A stretch of 64,000 nt of DNA from an uncultured Spirochaetales bacterium (GTDB lineage: Bacteria > Spirochaetota > Spirochaetia > Sphaerochaetales > Sphaerochaetaceae): the NCBI GenBank assembly GCA_944393005.1, contig CALXYO010000005.1, positions 81,557 to 145,556 on the forward strand, written 5' to 3'. Position numbers and translations under genes: made by a program. Shown here one piece after another: positions 1-9,055 of the stretch; the first letter of the stretch is position 1, and the number at the start of each line of letters is the position of its first letter. The notes beneath the pieces were generated by a model, which saw nothing but the letters and a program-made list of their open reading frames with translations, was not told the DNA's origin and searched no databases.

Positions 1-97
1 TTCTGAGAATGGGAGAACAATGTGTGATCAATGTCGAAAAAGAGAGCTTTTATATCTGACATGTTCAGATTGTACAAAAGAAAAATGCAAAAATAAA

Positions 98-117
98 GAC
101 AGCCGCGAAGGGCTGTC
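98..117 (-). terminator. Intrinsic terminator of the small OMP gene
   Basis: Seven-base-pair stem (GACAGCC at 98-104 pairing with GGCTGTC at 111-117). On the minus strand it is followed by a T-rich tract (about 97 down to 80). It lies just past the stop codon of the minus-strand OMP gene ending at 141. Confidence 0.7.
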
Positions 118-140
118 CCATGAACTGAGCATCAATGCAA

Positions 141-650
141 TCAGAAATTCCAGAGTGCTCCGAGATAGAAAGCGAAATCGAAAGAAGGATCCCACTTGTT
201 AGCCTCAAGCATCTGCATGCCGGGAGCAAGACGGAGATACATCGTTATAGGAACATCGCTGATCTGATTGAAGTTATATTCAATTCCGACAGGTACGATC
301 ACGCTAAGATCCGTCTTCACACCGTCATTGAAGGAAATCGCAGTATTGACGCCGACACCGACTGTGAGCGGGAACTCAAGACCGCGTCCGCCGTCAATTG
401 TATAGAAATTCCATGATGCTGCGGCATCTCCTGCAAGAGTGAAATCACCGTTGAATATATTGAGCATATCGAAACCGAGATTTGCAAGCACGTCAAAATC
501 TCCAAGCCCGAAGCGGAGAGCCACACCAGTATTCGTACCGAGGTTAAGGCCTACTCCCATTGAATTGTCCTCGCTTACCCCGCCGGCTGCGAATACCGGT
601 GTCATGATAAGTGCGAAAATAACAGCTATAAGCGCAATTTTTTTCTTCAT
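141..650 (-). CDS. Small outer-membrane beta-barrel-like protein
   Basis: A 169-residue protein with a clear Sec signal peptide (MKKKIALIAVIFAL then a hydrophobic core and an AXA-like site near residue 22). Alternating short glycine and aromatic-rich segments follow, and the chain ends in a phenylalanine (LGALWNF), the usual signature of a BAM-dependent beta-barrel. The start is placed at 650 rather than 659 because AAGGAG directly abuts the upstream ATG but lies about nine bases from this one. No specific family is recognised. It resembles the small OmpW/OMP_b-brl-like barrels common in spirochaetes, so its role in the outer membrane (pore or structural) is unknown. It is a single gene, divergent from rlmN, with its own terminator at 98-117. 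Confidence 0.75.
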   Translation of the reverse strand: MKKKIALIAVIFALIMTPVFAAGGVSEDNSMGVGLNLGTNTGVALRFGLGDFDVLANLGFDMLNIFNGDFTLAGDAAASWNFYTIDGGRGLEFPLTVGVGVNTAISFNDGVKTDLSVIVPVGIEYNFNQISDVPITMYLRLAPGMQMLEANKWDPSFDFAFYLGALWNF

Positions 651-809
651 CTGCGTCATCTCCTTGAATAAGATATATATTTAAATATAACCATAATTCT
701 GAGGAAAGTTACATAAATTCTGTGAAACTTTGTCCACTTATGCGTGAAATCGGTTTGCCGTCCGCAATACCGCCAAAATATGAAGCCTGACTGCTCATCA
801 CAAAGCACC

Positions 810-839
810 TTACAAAAAACCGCACCTTCCTGCTATAAT
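810..839 (+). promoter_or_regulatory. Probable promoter of rlmN
   Basis: A perfect TATAAT at 834-839 lies 22 bases before the rlmN ATG, with a weak -35-like TTACAA at 810-815 (18-bp spacing). The predicted transcript start near 846 leaves a short leader that contains the AAGGA ribosome site at about 849-853. Confidence 0.5.
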
Positions 840-861
840 TCCTTTGATAAGGAAAGAGCGG

Positions 862-1884
862 ATGCCGAGTCTATATGTGAAAAGCGAAGAAGAACTCATG
901 AAGGAACTGAAACTGGAAAAACCGTTTCAGGCAAAACAGATCATCTCATGGCTCATGAAAGGAGTCTCAAGCTGGGATGAGATGAGCAATCTGCCTCTCA
1001 GTCTGAGAAACAGGCTGAAGGATGAGAACATTCAGATAATCTCATCCAGAATAGCGGAAAGGCATGATGACAGAAGCGCCGTAAAACTCCTCATAGAACT
1101 TGAGGACAAGTGCCTCATAGAATGCGTGATGCTCTCGGACGGGGAAGGACGGAAAACCGCATGCATATCATCACAGGTCGGCTGCGCAATGGGATGTGCA
1201 TTCTGCAAGACCGGCACAATGGGGCTTGTGAGGAACCTGAAAGATTACGAGATAGTCGAGCAGATGATCCACCTGCACACCCTTGATCCCCATATAGGAC
1301 ATATCGTCTTCATGGGCATGGGGGAACCTCTTCACAATTTCGCCTCCCTGATGAGTGCGATAACGTATTTCCACAACCCGGCAACCTTCAATATCTCATA
1401 CAGGAAGATGACCGTTTCCACCTGCGGTCTTGTCCCTGGTATCAGACAGCTTGCAGAACTCAATCTCGGCGTGCGTCTTGCCGTCTCGCTGGTAAGCGCG
1501 GAAGACGGGACCAGAAGCCGGATAATGAAAGTGAACCGCCGTTATCCGCTATCTGAACTGAAAAAGGCTCTCATCTCTTTCCAGCACACCTGTGACAAGA
1601 GAATCACGCTGGAATACTGTCTGCTCAGCGGAGTGAACACCACGAGAGACAGTGCAAAGGCGCTTTTCAACTTCACACAGGGACTTTCTGTGAATGTGAA
1701 TCTCATCCCATGGAACAGGATTGACGGACTGGAATGGGACACGCCTTCACGTGATGAGATCAGGGCATTCACCCGCATGCTTGACACATATCACATAAGC
1801 TACACGCTGAGACTTCCGAAAGGAAGGGGAATAAGCGGTGCCTGCGGCCAGCTTGCGACCAGCACGAGGAGAAACGAGGACTGA
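862..1884 (+). CDS. rlmN: 23S rRNA (adenine-2503-C2) methyltransferase RlmN
   Basis: Radical-SAM enzyme that methylates C2 of A2503 in 23S rRNA, and in many bacteria A37 of some tRNAs. The 340-residue protein has the CxxxCxxC cluster motif (CAMGCAFC, Cys108/112/115). It also has the two extra catalytic cysteines known from RlmN: one in the ACISSQVGC segment (about residue 101) and one in the C-terminal GACGQL motif (about 328). The glycine-rich SAM motif GMGEPLHN is intact. The ATG at 862 is preferred over the TTG at 844 because AAGGA sits eight bases upstream. Length and motif order are normal for the family. The gene converges on an RlmD-like gene with only two bases between the stop codons, so the two transcripts probably overlap. 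Confidence 0.95.
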   Translation: MPSLYVKSEEELMKELKLEKPFQAKQIISWLMKGVSSWDEMSNLPLSLRNRLKDENIQIISSRIAERHDDRSAVKLLIELEDKCLIECVMLSDGEGRKTACISSQVGCAMGCAFCKTGTMGLVRNLKDYEIVEQMIHLHTLDPHIGHIVFMGMGEPLHNFASLMSAITYFHNPATFNISYRKMTVSTCGLVPGIRQLAELNLGVRLAVSLVSAEDGTRSRIMKVNRRYPLSELKKALISFQHTCDKRITLEYCLLSGVNTTRDSAKALFNFTQGLSVNVNLIPWNRIDGLEWDTPSRDEIRAFTRMLDTYHISYTLRLPKGRGISGACGQLATSTRRNED

Positions 1885-1886
1885 CT

Positions 1887-3035
1887 TCATTTCCTTTCCA
1901 GCAGCACGGCACTTTCCTCATGACTTGAGGATGGGTAGAAGTCGAACACCTGTGCCTTTACGATTCTGTAACGCCGGGTCAGCTCCCTCAGATCTGATGC
2001 AAGCGTCACACTGTTGCACGAAACATATATGATCCTTTCAGCATTCCATGATGCGATGAGCTCAGAGGTATCTTTTCCAAGTCCGGTACGGGGAGGATCC
2101 ACTATGACTGTATCAACGCTTTTCCTGACTTTTCTGGCCCACGATGAAACATCATCGGTATAGAAGGCTGCAGATGGTGCATTCCTGCGGGCAAGCGAGA
2201 GACAGTACCGGTCCCTTTCAACCGCGGTGACATCTTTTCCCTCGTTCTCGAAAAGGGCCGAGAATGTCCCAACCCCGCTGTAGAGATCCATTATCGCATG
2301 GCCTTCCGCATTCTCCCTGACAAACCTGAAAAGCTCAGGCAGAAGATGCGGATTGGACTGGAAAAACACATTGGCGGAAAGATTGAAAACATAAGGACCT
2401 ATTGTCCTTATCCCCTCATCCTTTTCAATAAGCACCCTGTCATCCGCATCGAAAAGTGACAGTTCGATGAAACCGGTCTTCGGATTCACTCCTTTGCTGA
2501 AAAGGTAGCTCTGCGCACGGGTAAACACCAGTGACGGGTTTGACAGGATTTCATTGAGCCTCACGGTGAGAAGCGGACAAGACGACACTTCAACAAGCGA
2601 ATTTGATTTCTTTGACAGGAAACCCAGCTTCCTGTCCCTGAGTGATACATGGATGCGGCAGCGTGCCCTGTAGCCCTCCTTTCTGCCCCATACCGGAGGC
2701 AGCATCACAGAAGATATGTCTTCCCCGGTGCTCCTTCTGACCGTGTTTATGACAATATCCTTCTTGAGGAATGCAGAAGACTCCTCACTGACATAGTCAA
2801 AGTCACAGCCGCCGCAGCTGCCCGAATAAGGGCAGGAAGGTTTTATCCTCAGCGGACTGTCCTCAAGACGGTGCGCCTCCACAACTTCAATATGGTTCTT
2901 CTTCTCTCTTGAGGAAATGATCTCAGCTTCCTCTCCCGGCAGGAGGGAGGGCACATAAGCAGTCTTTCCATCAATCCGGCAGACTCCGCTTCCTCCTGCC
3001 TTCAGGTATTCACATCTTACGCGCAAAGTCTTCAA
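1887..3035 (-). CDS. TRAM-domain 23S rRNA (uracil-5)-methyltransferase (RlmD/RlmC family)
   Basis: SAM-dependent RNA m5U methyltransferase. The 382-residue protein starts with a TRAM-like OB fold (about 1-55) and then an iron-sulfur cysteine set (Cys68, Cys74, Cys77 in CPYSGSCGGC, with a fourth cysteine near 160). The Rossmann domain carries the LYSGVGTFS SAM loop, the DPPRTGL motif and the YVSCNS motif with the nucleophilic cysteine. This is the RlmD/RlmC/TrmA family, and RlmD-type 23S rRNA modification is the likeliest role, although the exact uridine cannot be read from sequence. Its start lies inside the 3' end of pepF (26-bp overlap), so it is the last gene of the minus-strand operon from the Crp-like regulator downward. 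Confidence 0.88.
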   Translation of the reverse strand: MKTLRVRCEYLKAGGSGVCRIDGKTAYVPSLLPGEEAEIISSREKKNHIEVVEAHRLEDSPLRIKPSCPYSGSCGGCDFDYVSEESSAFLKKDIVINTVRRSTGEDISSVMLPPVWGRKEGYRARCRIHVSLRDRKLGFLSKKSNSLVEVSSCPLLTVRLNEILSNPSLVFTRAQSYLFSKGVNPKTGFIELSLFDADDRVLIEKDEGIRTIGPYVFNLSANVFFQSNPHLLPELFRFVRENAEGHAIMDLYSGVGTFSALFENEGKDVTAVERDRYCLSLARRNAPSAAFYTDDVSSWARKVRKSVDTVIVDPPRTGLGKDTSELIASWNAERIIYVSCNSVTLASDLRELTRRYRIVKAQVFDFYPSSSHEESAVLLERK

Positions 3036-4779
3036 GCCTCTCTACATATTTCCCAATAAGCTCAATGCCCTCCATCCAGAACGATACATCACTGATGTCG
3101 CATCCTATGCTCAGTGCCGCATCATCGGCACTGCACATTCCGGTTATGGAAAGGAGTTTTTCATATTCTGACGCAAAAGCCGCGTCACTGCAGCTGCGGC
3201 TGAAGAGAGAAAGAGCAAACAGCTGACCGAAGGCGTATGGATAATTGTAATAGCTGAAATCAGCAGAGTAATAATGACTCTTGACTGCCCACATGAGTTC
3301 ATGCTTGCCTCTCACGGCATCGCCGTAGCTCCTGTCCTGAGCATCCTTCATAAGAAGCGACAGCTCATCGGCACTCACCTCACCTTCCCTTCTTTTCTCA
3401 AAAAGGCTCTTCTCGAAATAGAAGCGTGACAGGATGTCCACGCAGACCTGTGCGGCATCCGATACAAATGTCTCGATAATGCTCACCGCTTCCCTTTCAT
3501 CACTCTCTTTCAGTATTTCACGGAAAACGATCTGCTCGGCAAATATGCTGGCAGTCTCTGCAAGCGTCATCGGATAAGAAGAAAGCAGGGACGGTTTTGA
3601 CATCACAAGCGAATCATGGTATGCATGGCCGAGTTCATGCGCAAGAGTAGAGACAGACGAATAGTCGAATGAGAAATTGGTGAACACCCGGCTTTCCTTC
3701 ACAAGAGGAAATGCACTGTCATATGCACCTCCGCTCTTTCCGCTGTGCGGAGGGGCATCAATCCATCTGCGCTCAAAGGCTTTCCCTGCAAAATCCCCCA
3801 TCGCGGAAGAAAAGGATGAATAGCACCTGATTATTATCTCCCTTGCATCGGCAAATGAATATTCCCTGTGTTCATCCCCTGCCTCAAGCGGAGCAAAAAG
3901 ATCATACCACTCAAGCACATCAAGTCCGAGGAGAGCCGCTTTTGCCCTGAAATACCGTCTGAAAACCGGAAGTCCTCTCTCAAGGGCTTCAAGGAGAGCA
4001 TCGAAGGCCTTCCTTGACAGTCTTGAGATGAAAAGACTGTGCTCAAGAGGATCTGACCATCCCTGTCTCTTTTCAATCGTCAGGCACGTCCCCTTTATTC
4101 CGTTGAGAGCTGCGGCCAGAGCAGTCCTGTTCTCATGAAGGATCTTTTTCTCCCTTTCATAAGAAGACTTCCTGACATTCCTGTCAGGGCTGTATGCATC
4201 GCTGCGCAGCTGTGTCAGCGTGCGCCCGTCATCATTCATGCTGCTGGTCAGGGCATCAAAAAGACGCGAGAAGGCAGAAGATCCGCTTCTTGCAAGATCA
4301 GCGGCAAGGCTTTCCTCTGCAATGCTCATCCTGTGCCGTCCATCCTCAATCATATGGGAAAGGACATATGCGTAGTCTTTCAGTTCAGGAGAGTTTATCT
4401 CATCTTTTCTTTCCATCAGAAAGGAAAGAAAAAGATTCTCGCATTCGCTCACTTCAGTACTGTGAGCCTCGACATTGCCTATGGCCCGCACGTATTCCGG
4501 ATTCGAAGTGTCAGTCGTATAAAGCGCGCCGGTATAAGAGCCAAGAGTCTCATAAACCGCCAGCAGCCTGTTATAGACATCAATCACTTCGCTCAGAGGA
4601 CGGGCATCCTCAATCATTTTCCTCACACTGCTGCACAGGGAAGAGACAGAGGAAAGAGCGGCTTTGAAATCATCACCGTGTACTGATGAGAATATGGTAC
4701 TGAGATCCCATTCGGGGAGTGTTCTGTCAATCATGCTCTGAAGTCTATCAGAAAGATGGATGAAAGTGAAATGATTCAC
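3010..4779 (-). CDS. pepF: Oligoendopeptidase F, M3B family zinc peptidase
   Basis: Cytoplasmic metallopeptidase that cleaves short peptides. The zinc site HELGH lies near residue 381 inside LAHELGHAYHDS, and the third ligand glutamate is in the following ETAS segment (LAETASIFAEQ), as in M3B enzymes. Length (about 590) and the N-terminal LPEWDLSTIF motif fit PepF. The GTG at 4779 overlaps the ABC ATPase stop in a GTGA junction, which suggests translational coupling. An internal ATG at 4734, just before LPEWDLS, matches the usual PepF N-terminus and could be the real start. There is no signal peptide. Its place at the end of an ABC-transporter operon suggests shared regulation, not necessarily a shared substrate. 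Confidence 0.9.
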   Translation of the reverse strand: MNHFTFIHLSDRLQSMIDRTLPEWDLSTIFSSVHGDDFKAALSSVSSLCSSVRKMIEDARPLSEVIDVYNRLLAVYETLGSYTGALYTTDTSNPEYVRAIGNVEAHSTEVSECENLFLSFLMERKDEINSPELKDYAYVLSHMIEDGRHRMSIAEESLAADLARSGSSAFSRLFDALTSSMNDDGRTLTQLRSDAYSPDRNVRKSSYEREKKILHENRTALAAALNGIKGTCLTIEKRQGWSDPLEHSLFISRLSRKAFDALLEALERGLPVFRRYFRAKAALLGLDVLEWYDLFAPLEAGDEHREYSFADAREIIIRCYSSFSSAMGDFAGKAFERRWIDAPPHSGKSGGAYDSAFPLVKESRVFTNFSFDYSSVSTLAHELGHAYHDSLVMSKPSLLSSYPMTLAETASIFAEQIVFREILKESDEREAVSIIETFVSDAAQVCVDILSRFYFEKSLFEKRREGEVSADELSLLMKDAQDRSYGDAVRGKHELMWAVKSHYYSADFSYYNYPYAFGQLFALSLFSRSCSDAAFASEYEKLLSITGMCSADDAALSIGCDISDVSFWMEGIELIGKYVERLEDFARKM

Positions 4780-5330
4780 AGCTCAATACAGCCATCCGCA
4801 GGAAGAGGAGCGTTTTCATGCGTGACAAGTATTATAGTTCTTCCATTCTGGTGCGCTTTGATGAAGCTGCAGGCAAGAAAGATGCTTCTGGCGTCCAGAC
4901 CTGTGAAAGGTTCATCAAGAAGCACCATGTCGCTGTCGGCCAGCATAGCGCGGATCAGGCTCACACGCCTCTTCATGCCTCCCGAGTATTCCCTTATCTT
5001 CTTGTAAGGCTCATCAAGGCCCAGATCATTGAAAGCCTCAATGATTGCGGCTTTATCACAGCTGCCGCCAAGTGCGTAATACACATTGCTGTATGCACTC
5101 ATAGTACTGCTGAGCCTGTCCTCCTGAAACACCCATGAGAATTTAAGAGAGGAAAAATCCCCATTGTCTCCCGCTTCATTCTCCTCAAGAGCCGATATCA
5201 TGCGCAACAGCGTTGTCTTTCCCCTTCCCGATGGCCCCTGAAGCACATATATCTTCCCATTTTCGAGTTCAAGGGAATAATTCTCAAATATTGTCCTTCC
5301 GTCAAAATGTTTGGTGAAAACAGCTTTCAT
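4776..5330 (-). CDS. ABC transporter ATP-binding subunit (SsuB/TauB-like)
   Basis: Nucleotide-binding subunit that would power the importer formed with the permease and binding protein upstream. It has Walker A GPSGRGKTT (32-40), Q-loop VFQEDR (68-72), the signature YSGGMKRR (115-122, with tyrosine instead of the usual leucine), Walker B MVLLDE (135-140) and the H-loop histidine at 171. At 184 residues it lacks the C-terminal extension of typical 240-260-residue NitT/TauT ATPases but all catalytic motifs are present. It overlaps the permease stop by 4 bp and pepF by 4 bp, a tightly coupled operon. The substrate is unknown. Confidence 0.85.
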   Translation of the reverse strand: MKAVFTKHFDGRTIFENYSLELENGKIYVLQGPSGRGKTTLLRMISALEENEAGDNGDFSSLKFSWVFQEDRLSSTMSAYSNVYYALGGSCDKAAIIEAFNDLGLDEPYKKIREYSGGMKRRVSLIRAMLADSDMVLLDEPFTGLDARSIFLACSFIKAHQNGRTIILVTHENAPLPADGCIEL

Positions 5331-6124
5331 ACAGCCTCCAGACGACGCCCCACAGCCCTGATCAGACTCTTCATGACAAACTCAAAACCGACGGAAAGCA
5401 TGACTATGAGAAGTGTGTATGCAAAGACATCGGCAGTGGCGAAGAATACCTTCGCCTCATACAGAAGATCACCCATGCTGCCGGAAGGAATCCCTATGAC
5501 CTCAGCTGCAACCCCGCTTTTCCAGGCAAGGCCGAGTGAAAGGGATGAGGATGAGAGAAAGTAAGGATATACCTGCGGAAGATATACAAGACGGAACTTT
5601 CTGTATCTTGAAAGGCGGAAGACCCGGCTCATCTCAAGCATGTCCCTGTCCGTCGAGTCTATGGCACTGAGCAGATTGGTATAGAGAACGGGAAAGACCA
5701 TCATGAATGAGATTATCACCGAAAGATTCCTCGAGGAGACCCAGATGAGGACGACAATGACAATCGACGCGACAGGCACAACCTTGAATGCCTGCACAAG
5801 CGGCTCCAGCGCGATTCTCACCCACCTGATGCATGAGGCTGCGGCAGCCAGGATCACGGCAAGGACAAGGGAGAGAAGAAAACCGCAGCATATCCTCAGT
5901 GTGGAGAAAGCCGCGGCATGCCAGACTTCTGCATCCCTCAGAAGTTCAAGAAGACGTGCAACAACTGTAACAGGAGATACAAGAAGTATCCTCTCCCCGA
6001 TCACTACGGCGGCAATATGCCAGATAAGAAGCCAGAAAAGTATTGCCGCCGCTTTGACAACTTTAGAACTGATAGTAGAAATCCTCACCCGGCAGAGCGC
6101 CGCCGACAGACGCCGGATTTGCAT
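5327..6124 (-). CDS. ABC transporter permease (NitT/TauT type)
   Basis: Inner-membrane permease of about 265 residues with roughly six hydrophobic helices. It carries the binding-protein-dependent transport motif near its C-terminal half (GLAWKSGVAAEVIG, equivalent to the EAA loop that contacts the ATPase). The sequence resembles SsuC/TauC-type permeases for sulfonates, nitrate or pyrimidine precursors. The ATG at 6124 is chosen because GAGGTG sits seven bases upstream. This gives a 62-bp overlap with the end of the binding-protein gene, which is large. A GTG at 6087 would shorten the overlap but lacks a ribosome site. The neighbours (binding protein, ATPase) complete one importer. Confidence 0.85.
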   Translation of the reverse strand: MQIRRLSAALCRVRISTISSKVVKAAAILFWLLIWHIAAVVIGERILLVSPVTVVARLLELLRDAEVWHAAAFSTLRICCGFLLSLVLAVILAAAASCIRWVRIALEPLVQAFKVVPVASIVIVVLIWVSSRNLSVIISFMMVFPVLYTNLLSAIDSTDRDMLEMSRVFRLSRYRKFRLVYLPQVYPYFLSSSSLSLGLAWKSGVAAEVIGIPSGSMGDLLYEAKVFFATADVFAYTLLIVMLSVGFEFVMKSLIRAVGRRLEAV

Positions 6125-7043
6125 TGTAAAGCACCTCAAGATAAAGCGAGAGATCATTCTTCATCTCATCACCCGTTATGCATACTATGTTGCATTCGGG
6201 AAGTGCCTTGAGAGCCACAGCTTCCGGTACAATGTCATACTTTCCCACAAGAGCCGCAGCTTCCTCCAGATTGGCGGAGGTGAACTCAGTGGACTCCTTG
6301 TAATCGGCAAGGAAGGCATCGACAGCATCACCGTGCTCTTCGATGAAATCCTTGCGTGCGACAATGACACCTGTTATGAGACTTGACTCAGGACTTACCT
6401 CGTCCCATGCGTCGTTGAGATCGATGGCGACCCTTATGTCAGGATTCTGCATTATGGCAGTGGTGACAAACGGCTGCGGAAGAAGAGCCGCAGAGTTGTC
6501 ATCATTGACAAGAGCGGCGACACATTCGCTGTGCTCGCTCATCCATTCGACCGAGACACTGTCCTTGAGCCCTGCCTGTGTGAGTATGTAGTCAAGGGAG
6601 AATTCGGGAGTGGATCCCTTCCCGCTTGCATAAACAGTCTTTCCGGCAAGATCTTCAAGCGAATGGATGTCATCTCCATTCTCGACAATGTAAAGCACAC
6701 CCAGTGTGTTTATGGCAAGGACTTCCACATCACCGTCGGTATTGTTGTATATCACGCTTGCCAGATTGGCGGGAAGCGCCGCGATGTCAACATCTCCCCT
6801 GACAAGCAGCGGAGTGATCTCAGTCGGACTTCCGACAATTGTGAAACTGTAGTCATTTCCGTTCACAGCCGAATTCTCTGCTCTGTCCATAAGCCGGACA
6901 AGCCCCATTGCGGTCGGGCCTTTGAGGGCTGCGACATTCACGGCAGTATTGCCGTCAGCAGAAGTCACTTCATCCACACTCTGTGCACAGAGAGTGAATG
7001 AGACACATAATACAAGCAATGCCAGACAAATACGTTTAAGCAT
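6063..7043 (-). CDS. ABC transporter substrate-binding protein (NMT1/SsuA-like)
   Basis: Periplasmic binding protein of 326 residues with an N-terminal signal peptide (KRICLALLVLCVSFTLCAQS). The class II periplasmic fold is indicated by LKGPTAMGLVRLM near the start, TEITPLLVRGDVDIAALPANLA, and LAGKTVYASGKGSTPE. The order of motifs resembles the NMT1/THI5/SsuA group that binds sulfonates, nitrate or thiamine precursors, but the ligand cannot be assigned. The ATG at 7043 has a strong GAGGAGGTG upstream and overlaps the regulator gene by 8 bp. It is second in the operon, so the Crp-like regulator probably controls it. Confidence 0.85.
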   Translation of the reverse strand: MLKRICLALLVLCVSFTLCAQSVDEVTSADGNTAVNVAALKGPTAMGLVRLMDRAENSAVNGNDYSFTIVGSPTEITPLLVRGDVDIAALPANLASVIYNNTDGDVEVLAINTLGVLYIVENGDDIHSLEDLAGKTVYASGKGSTPEFSLDYILTQAGLKDSVSVEWMSEHSECVAALVNDDNSAALLPQPFVTTAIMQNPDIRVAIDLNDAWDEVSPESSLITGVIVARKDFIEEHGDAVDAFLADYKESTEFTSANLEEAAALVGKYDIVPEAVALKALPECNIVCITGDEMKNDLSLYLEVLYNANPASVGGALPGEDFYYQF

Positions 7044-7650
7044 CAAGCACCTCCTCAAGTCTGGATCTGTCCAGAACTCTTATTTCATGATTATTCCATT
7101 CGACGGCACCGCAATCGCTGAGGAATCTCAGCTCCCTGAAAAGCGCCGACTTGCCAAGACAGAGATAAGAGGCCATTTCCTCCCGTGAGGAAAATGACAA
7201 GCTCTCGTCACCCAGAAGAAAAGCCGCCACCCTCTTCCTGTTCGATTTTATCGAAAGAAGGCTTACCCTTGACAGGAGAAAAGCGAGTTTACGGTTGACT
7301 GTCGCACAATACGCATGGTAAAGACCGACATGCGCATCCATAAGAGCCTTCACGGCACTTTTCGGCAGAAGGGTAAGACGGCAGATGCTTCTGGCAATGA
7401 GTCTCGTTTTCAGATTGTCATCACAGAACAGGTTTGAAATACCGAAGGCATCGCCTTCATGAAGAATATTCACAAGACCACCGCTGCGGCTTCTGACCTC
7501 AAGAGTTCCGCTTTCTATGATGACAATCATCCTTCCATCTGAATACACATCATCAGCCCTCCTGCCTTTCTGGAGAGTGATGCTTGTCTTTCCATCTATG
7601 GGATAAGTCAACAGACGCTCTAAGAATTCCTGCATGGCAGGAATGAGCAT
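7036..7650 (-). CDS. Crp/Fnr-family transcriptional regulator
   Basis: A 204-residue DNA-binding regulator. The N-terminal cupin-like sensor domain (about 1-115) contains GTLEVRSRSGG and LHEGDAFGISNLF, as in cyclic-nucleotide-binding-like domains. A long dimerisation helix follows, then a compact C-terminal winged helix (SREEMASYLCLGKSALFRELRFL, about 155-180). The Fnr-type N-terminal cysteine cluster is absent, so it is not an obvious oxygen sensor. Alternative starts are 7650 and the internal ATG at 7635, and neither has a strong ribosome site. It heads the operon for an ABC importer, pepF and the rRNA methyltransferase, and probably autoregulates it. Confidence 0.82.
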   Translation of the reverse strand: MLIPAMQEFLERLLTYPIDGKTSITLQKGRRADDVYSDGRMIVIIESGTLEVRSRSGGLVNILHEGDAFGISNLFCDDNLKTRLIARSICRLTLLPKSAVKALMDAHVGLYHAYCATVNRKLAFLLSRVSLLSIKSNRKRVAAFLLGDESLSFSSREEMASYLCLGKSALFRELRFLSDCGAVEWNNHEIRVLDRSRLEEVLDA

Positions 7651-7702
7651 AACACAAACAAAATCCTCATTTCAAGCGATTATTCCGGTCCCATATGGGA
7701 TT

Positions 7703-9055
7703 TCACATCTGAATGCCGTACTCCGCGATCTTGGTTATGAGCGTTCTGCGGCTTATTCCCAGTTCCTCTGCGGCATGAGTGCGGTTGCCTTCCCACCTCT
7801 GGAGCGAGCGGATTATGGCACTCTTCTCTATATCCTTCAGCGTGACTGCATCCTCATGTGACTCATCATGATGACTCGCCCTCTCTTCCCCGGGACGGGA
7901 GACAGAGAAACGCAGATCAAGATCCTCAACTCTTATTATGCTGCCCTCGGCGAAGATCATGGTGCGCTCAAGAATATTCTCAAGTTCCCTGACATTGCCG
8001 TAGAAGCTGTGCTTTTTCAGCATGTCAAGCGCTTCGGGAGTGAAGCCTGTGATCCTCGTTCCCATCGTCCTGTTGTAGCGGGAGATTATGTTTGCCGCAA
8101 GCAGAGGAATATCCTCACTCCTCTCTCTCAGCGGAGGAAGCTCTATCCTGACGACATTGAGACGGTAGAACAGATCTTCCCTGAACGTGCCTTGTCTGAC
8201 CATTTTCTCGAGGTTCTTGTTTGTCGCAGCTATTATGCGGGCATTTATAGGCATCGGTGTCGTTCCGCCGAGCCTGGTTATCTTGCGGTCCTGAAGGACA
8301 CGCAGTATCTTGACCTGGAGAGAAAGCGGCATATCTCCGATCTCATCCAGAAACAGTGTTCCTCCTCCCGCAAGCTCGAACATGCCGTTCTTTCTTCCGG
8401 TTGCACCGGTGAAGGCACCCTTCTCGTAACCGAAGAGCTCAGACTCAAGCAGGTTTTCCGGAACCCCGCCTATGTTGATGGCGACAAAAGGCCCGGATGA
8501 CACTGATGAGAATGAATGTATTTCCCGGGCGACGACTTCCTTTCCCGTCCCCGATTCTCCTGTGATCAGGACAGTGGCGGAGGAAGGAGCGATCTTCCTG
8601 ATCAGCTCCTTTATATGGGTGATCTGGGGGCTTTCGCCGATGAACGAACTCTTGTCCTCCTCACTGGCTTTGGCGTTCTCAACGATACTGCGCAGATTTG
8701 AGGACTCAACAAGGCTTTTTATCTTGATGCACAGCTCCTCCGGGTCGAAAGGCTTGACAATGTAATCCTGTGCACCTTCCTTGAGAGCCGTGACGGCATC
8801 CGCGATTTCACCGTGCGCGCTTATCATTATGACAGGCATGCGGAAACCTTCGCTCCTGATCCAGCGGATCAGAGTCAGTCCGTCCATTCCGGGCATTCTG
8901 AGATCAACCAGAACGGCATCGTATGGATTCTCTCCCAGCATGCGCTGGGCTGAAAAACCATTCTCAGCACCATCTGAGTCAATGTTCTCGATTGCAAAGA
9001 ACTTCTGCATGGTCACCCGGATATTTATCTCGTCATCAACAATAAGTACTTTCAA
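7703..9055 (-). CDS. Sigma-54-dependent response regulator, NtrC family
   Basis: A 450-residue enhancer-binding protein. The receiver domain (1-115) has acidic residues DDE at 7-9 and the phospho-acceptor Asp51 in VLVDLRMPG. The AAA+ domain has Walker A GESGTGKE and the sigma-54 contact loop GAFTGA (in [11 protein letters not shown]). The Fis-type helix-turn-helix lies at the C-terminus ([16 protein letters not shown]). It activates sigma-54 promoters when phosphorylated by its partner kinase. It overlaps the histidine kinase gene by 4 bp and lies last in an operon with a MacAB-TolC-like exporter, so the two-component system probably responds to envelope or antimicrobial stress and acts on the exporter or related genes. 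Confidence 0.93.
   Translation of the reverse strand: MKVLIVDDEINIRVTMQKFFAIENIDSDGAENGFSAQRMLGENPYDAVLVDLRMPGMDGLTLIRWIRSEGFRMPVIMISAHGEIADAVTALKEGAQDYIVKPFDPEELCIKIKSLVESSNLRSIVENAKASEEDKSSFIGESPQITHIKELIRKIAPSSATVLITGESGTGKEVVAREIHSFSSVSSGPFVAINIGGVPENLLESELFGYEKGAFTGATGRKNGMFELAGGGTLFLDEIGDMPLSLQVKILRVLQDRKITRLGGTTPMPINARIIAATNKNLEKMVRQGTFREDLFYRLNVVRIELPPLRERSEDIPLLAANIISRYNRTMGTRITGFTPEALDMLKKHSFYGNVRELENILERTMIFAEGSIIRVEDLDLRFSVSRPGEERASHHDESHEDAVTLKDIEKSAIIRSLQRWEGNRTHAAEELGISRRTLITKIAEYGIQM

Noticed and set aside
20..202. Cysteine-rich 60-codon plus-strand frame at the left edge
   Set aside because: It runs through the terminator hairpin at 98-117 and antisense into the end of the OMP gene. 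It has no ribosome site and no family.
7680..7700. Palindrome TCCCATATGGGA near the end of the NtrC-type gene
   Set aside because: It has no T-run on either strand and lies between a regulator start and a gene end. It could be a site but nothing supports a terminator.
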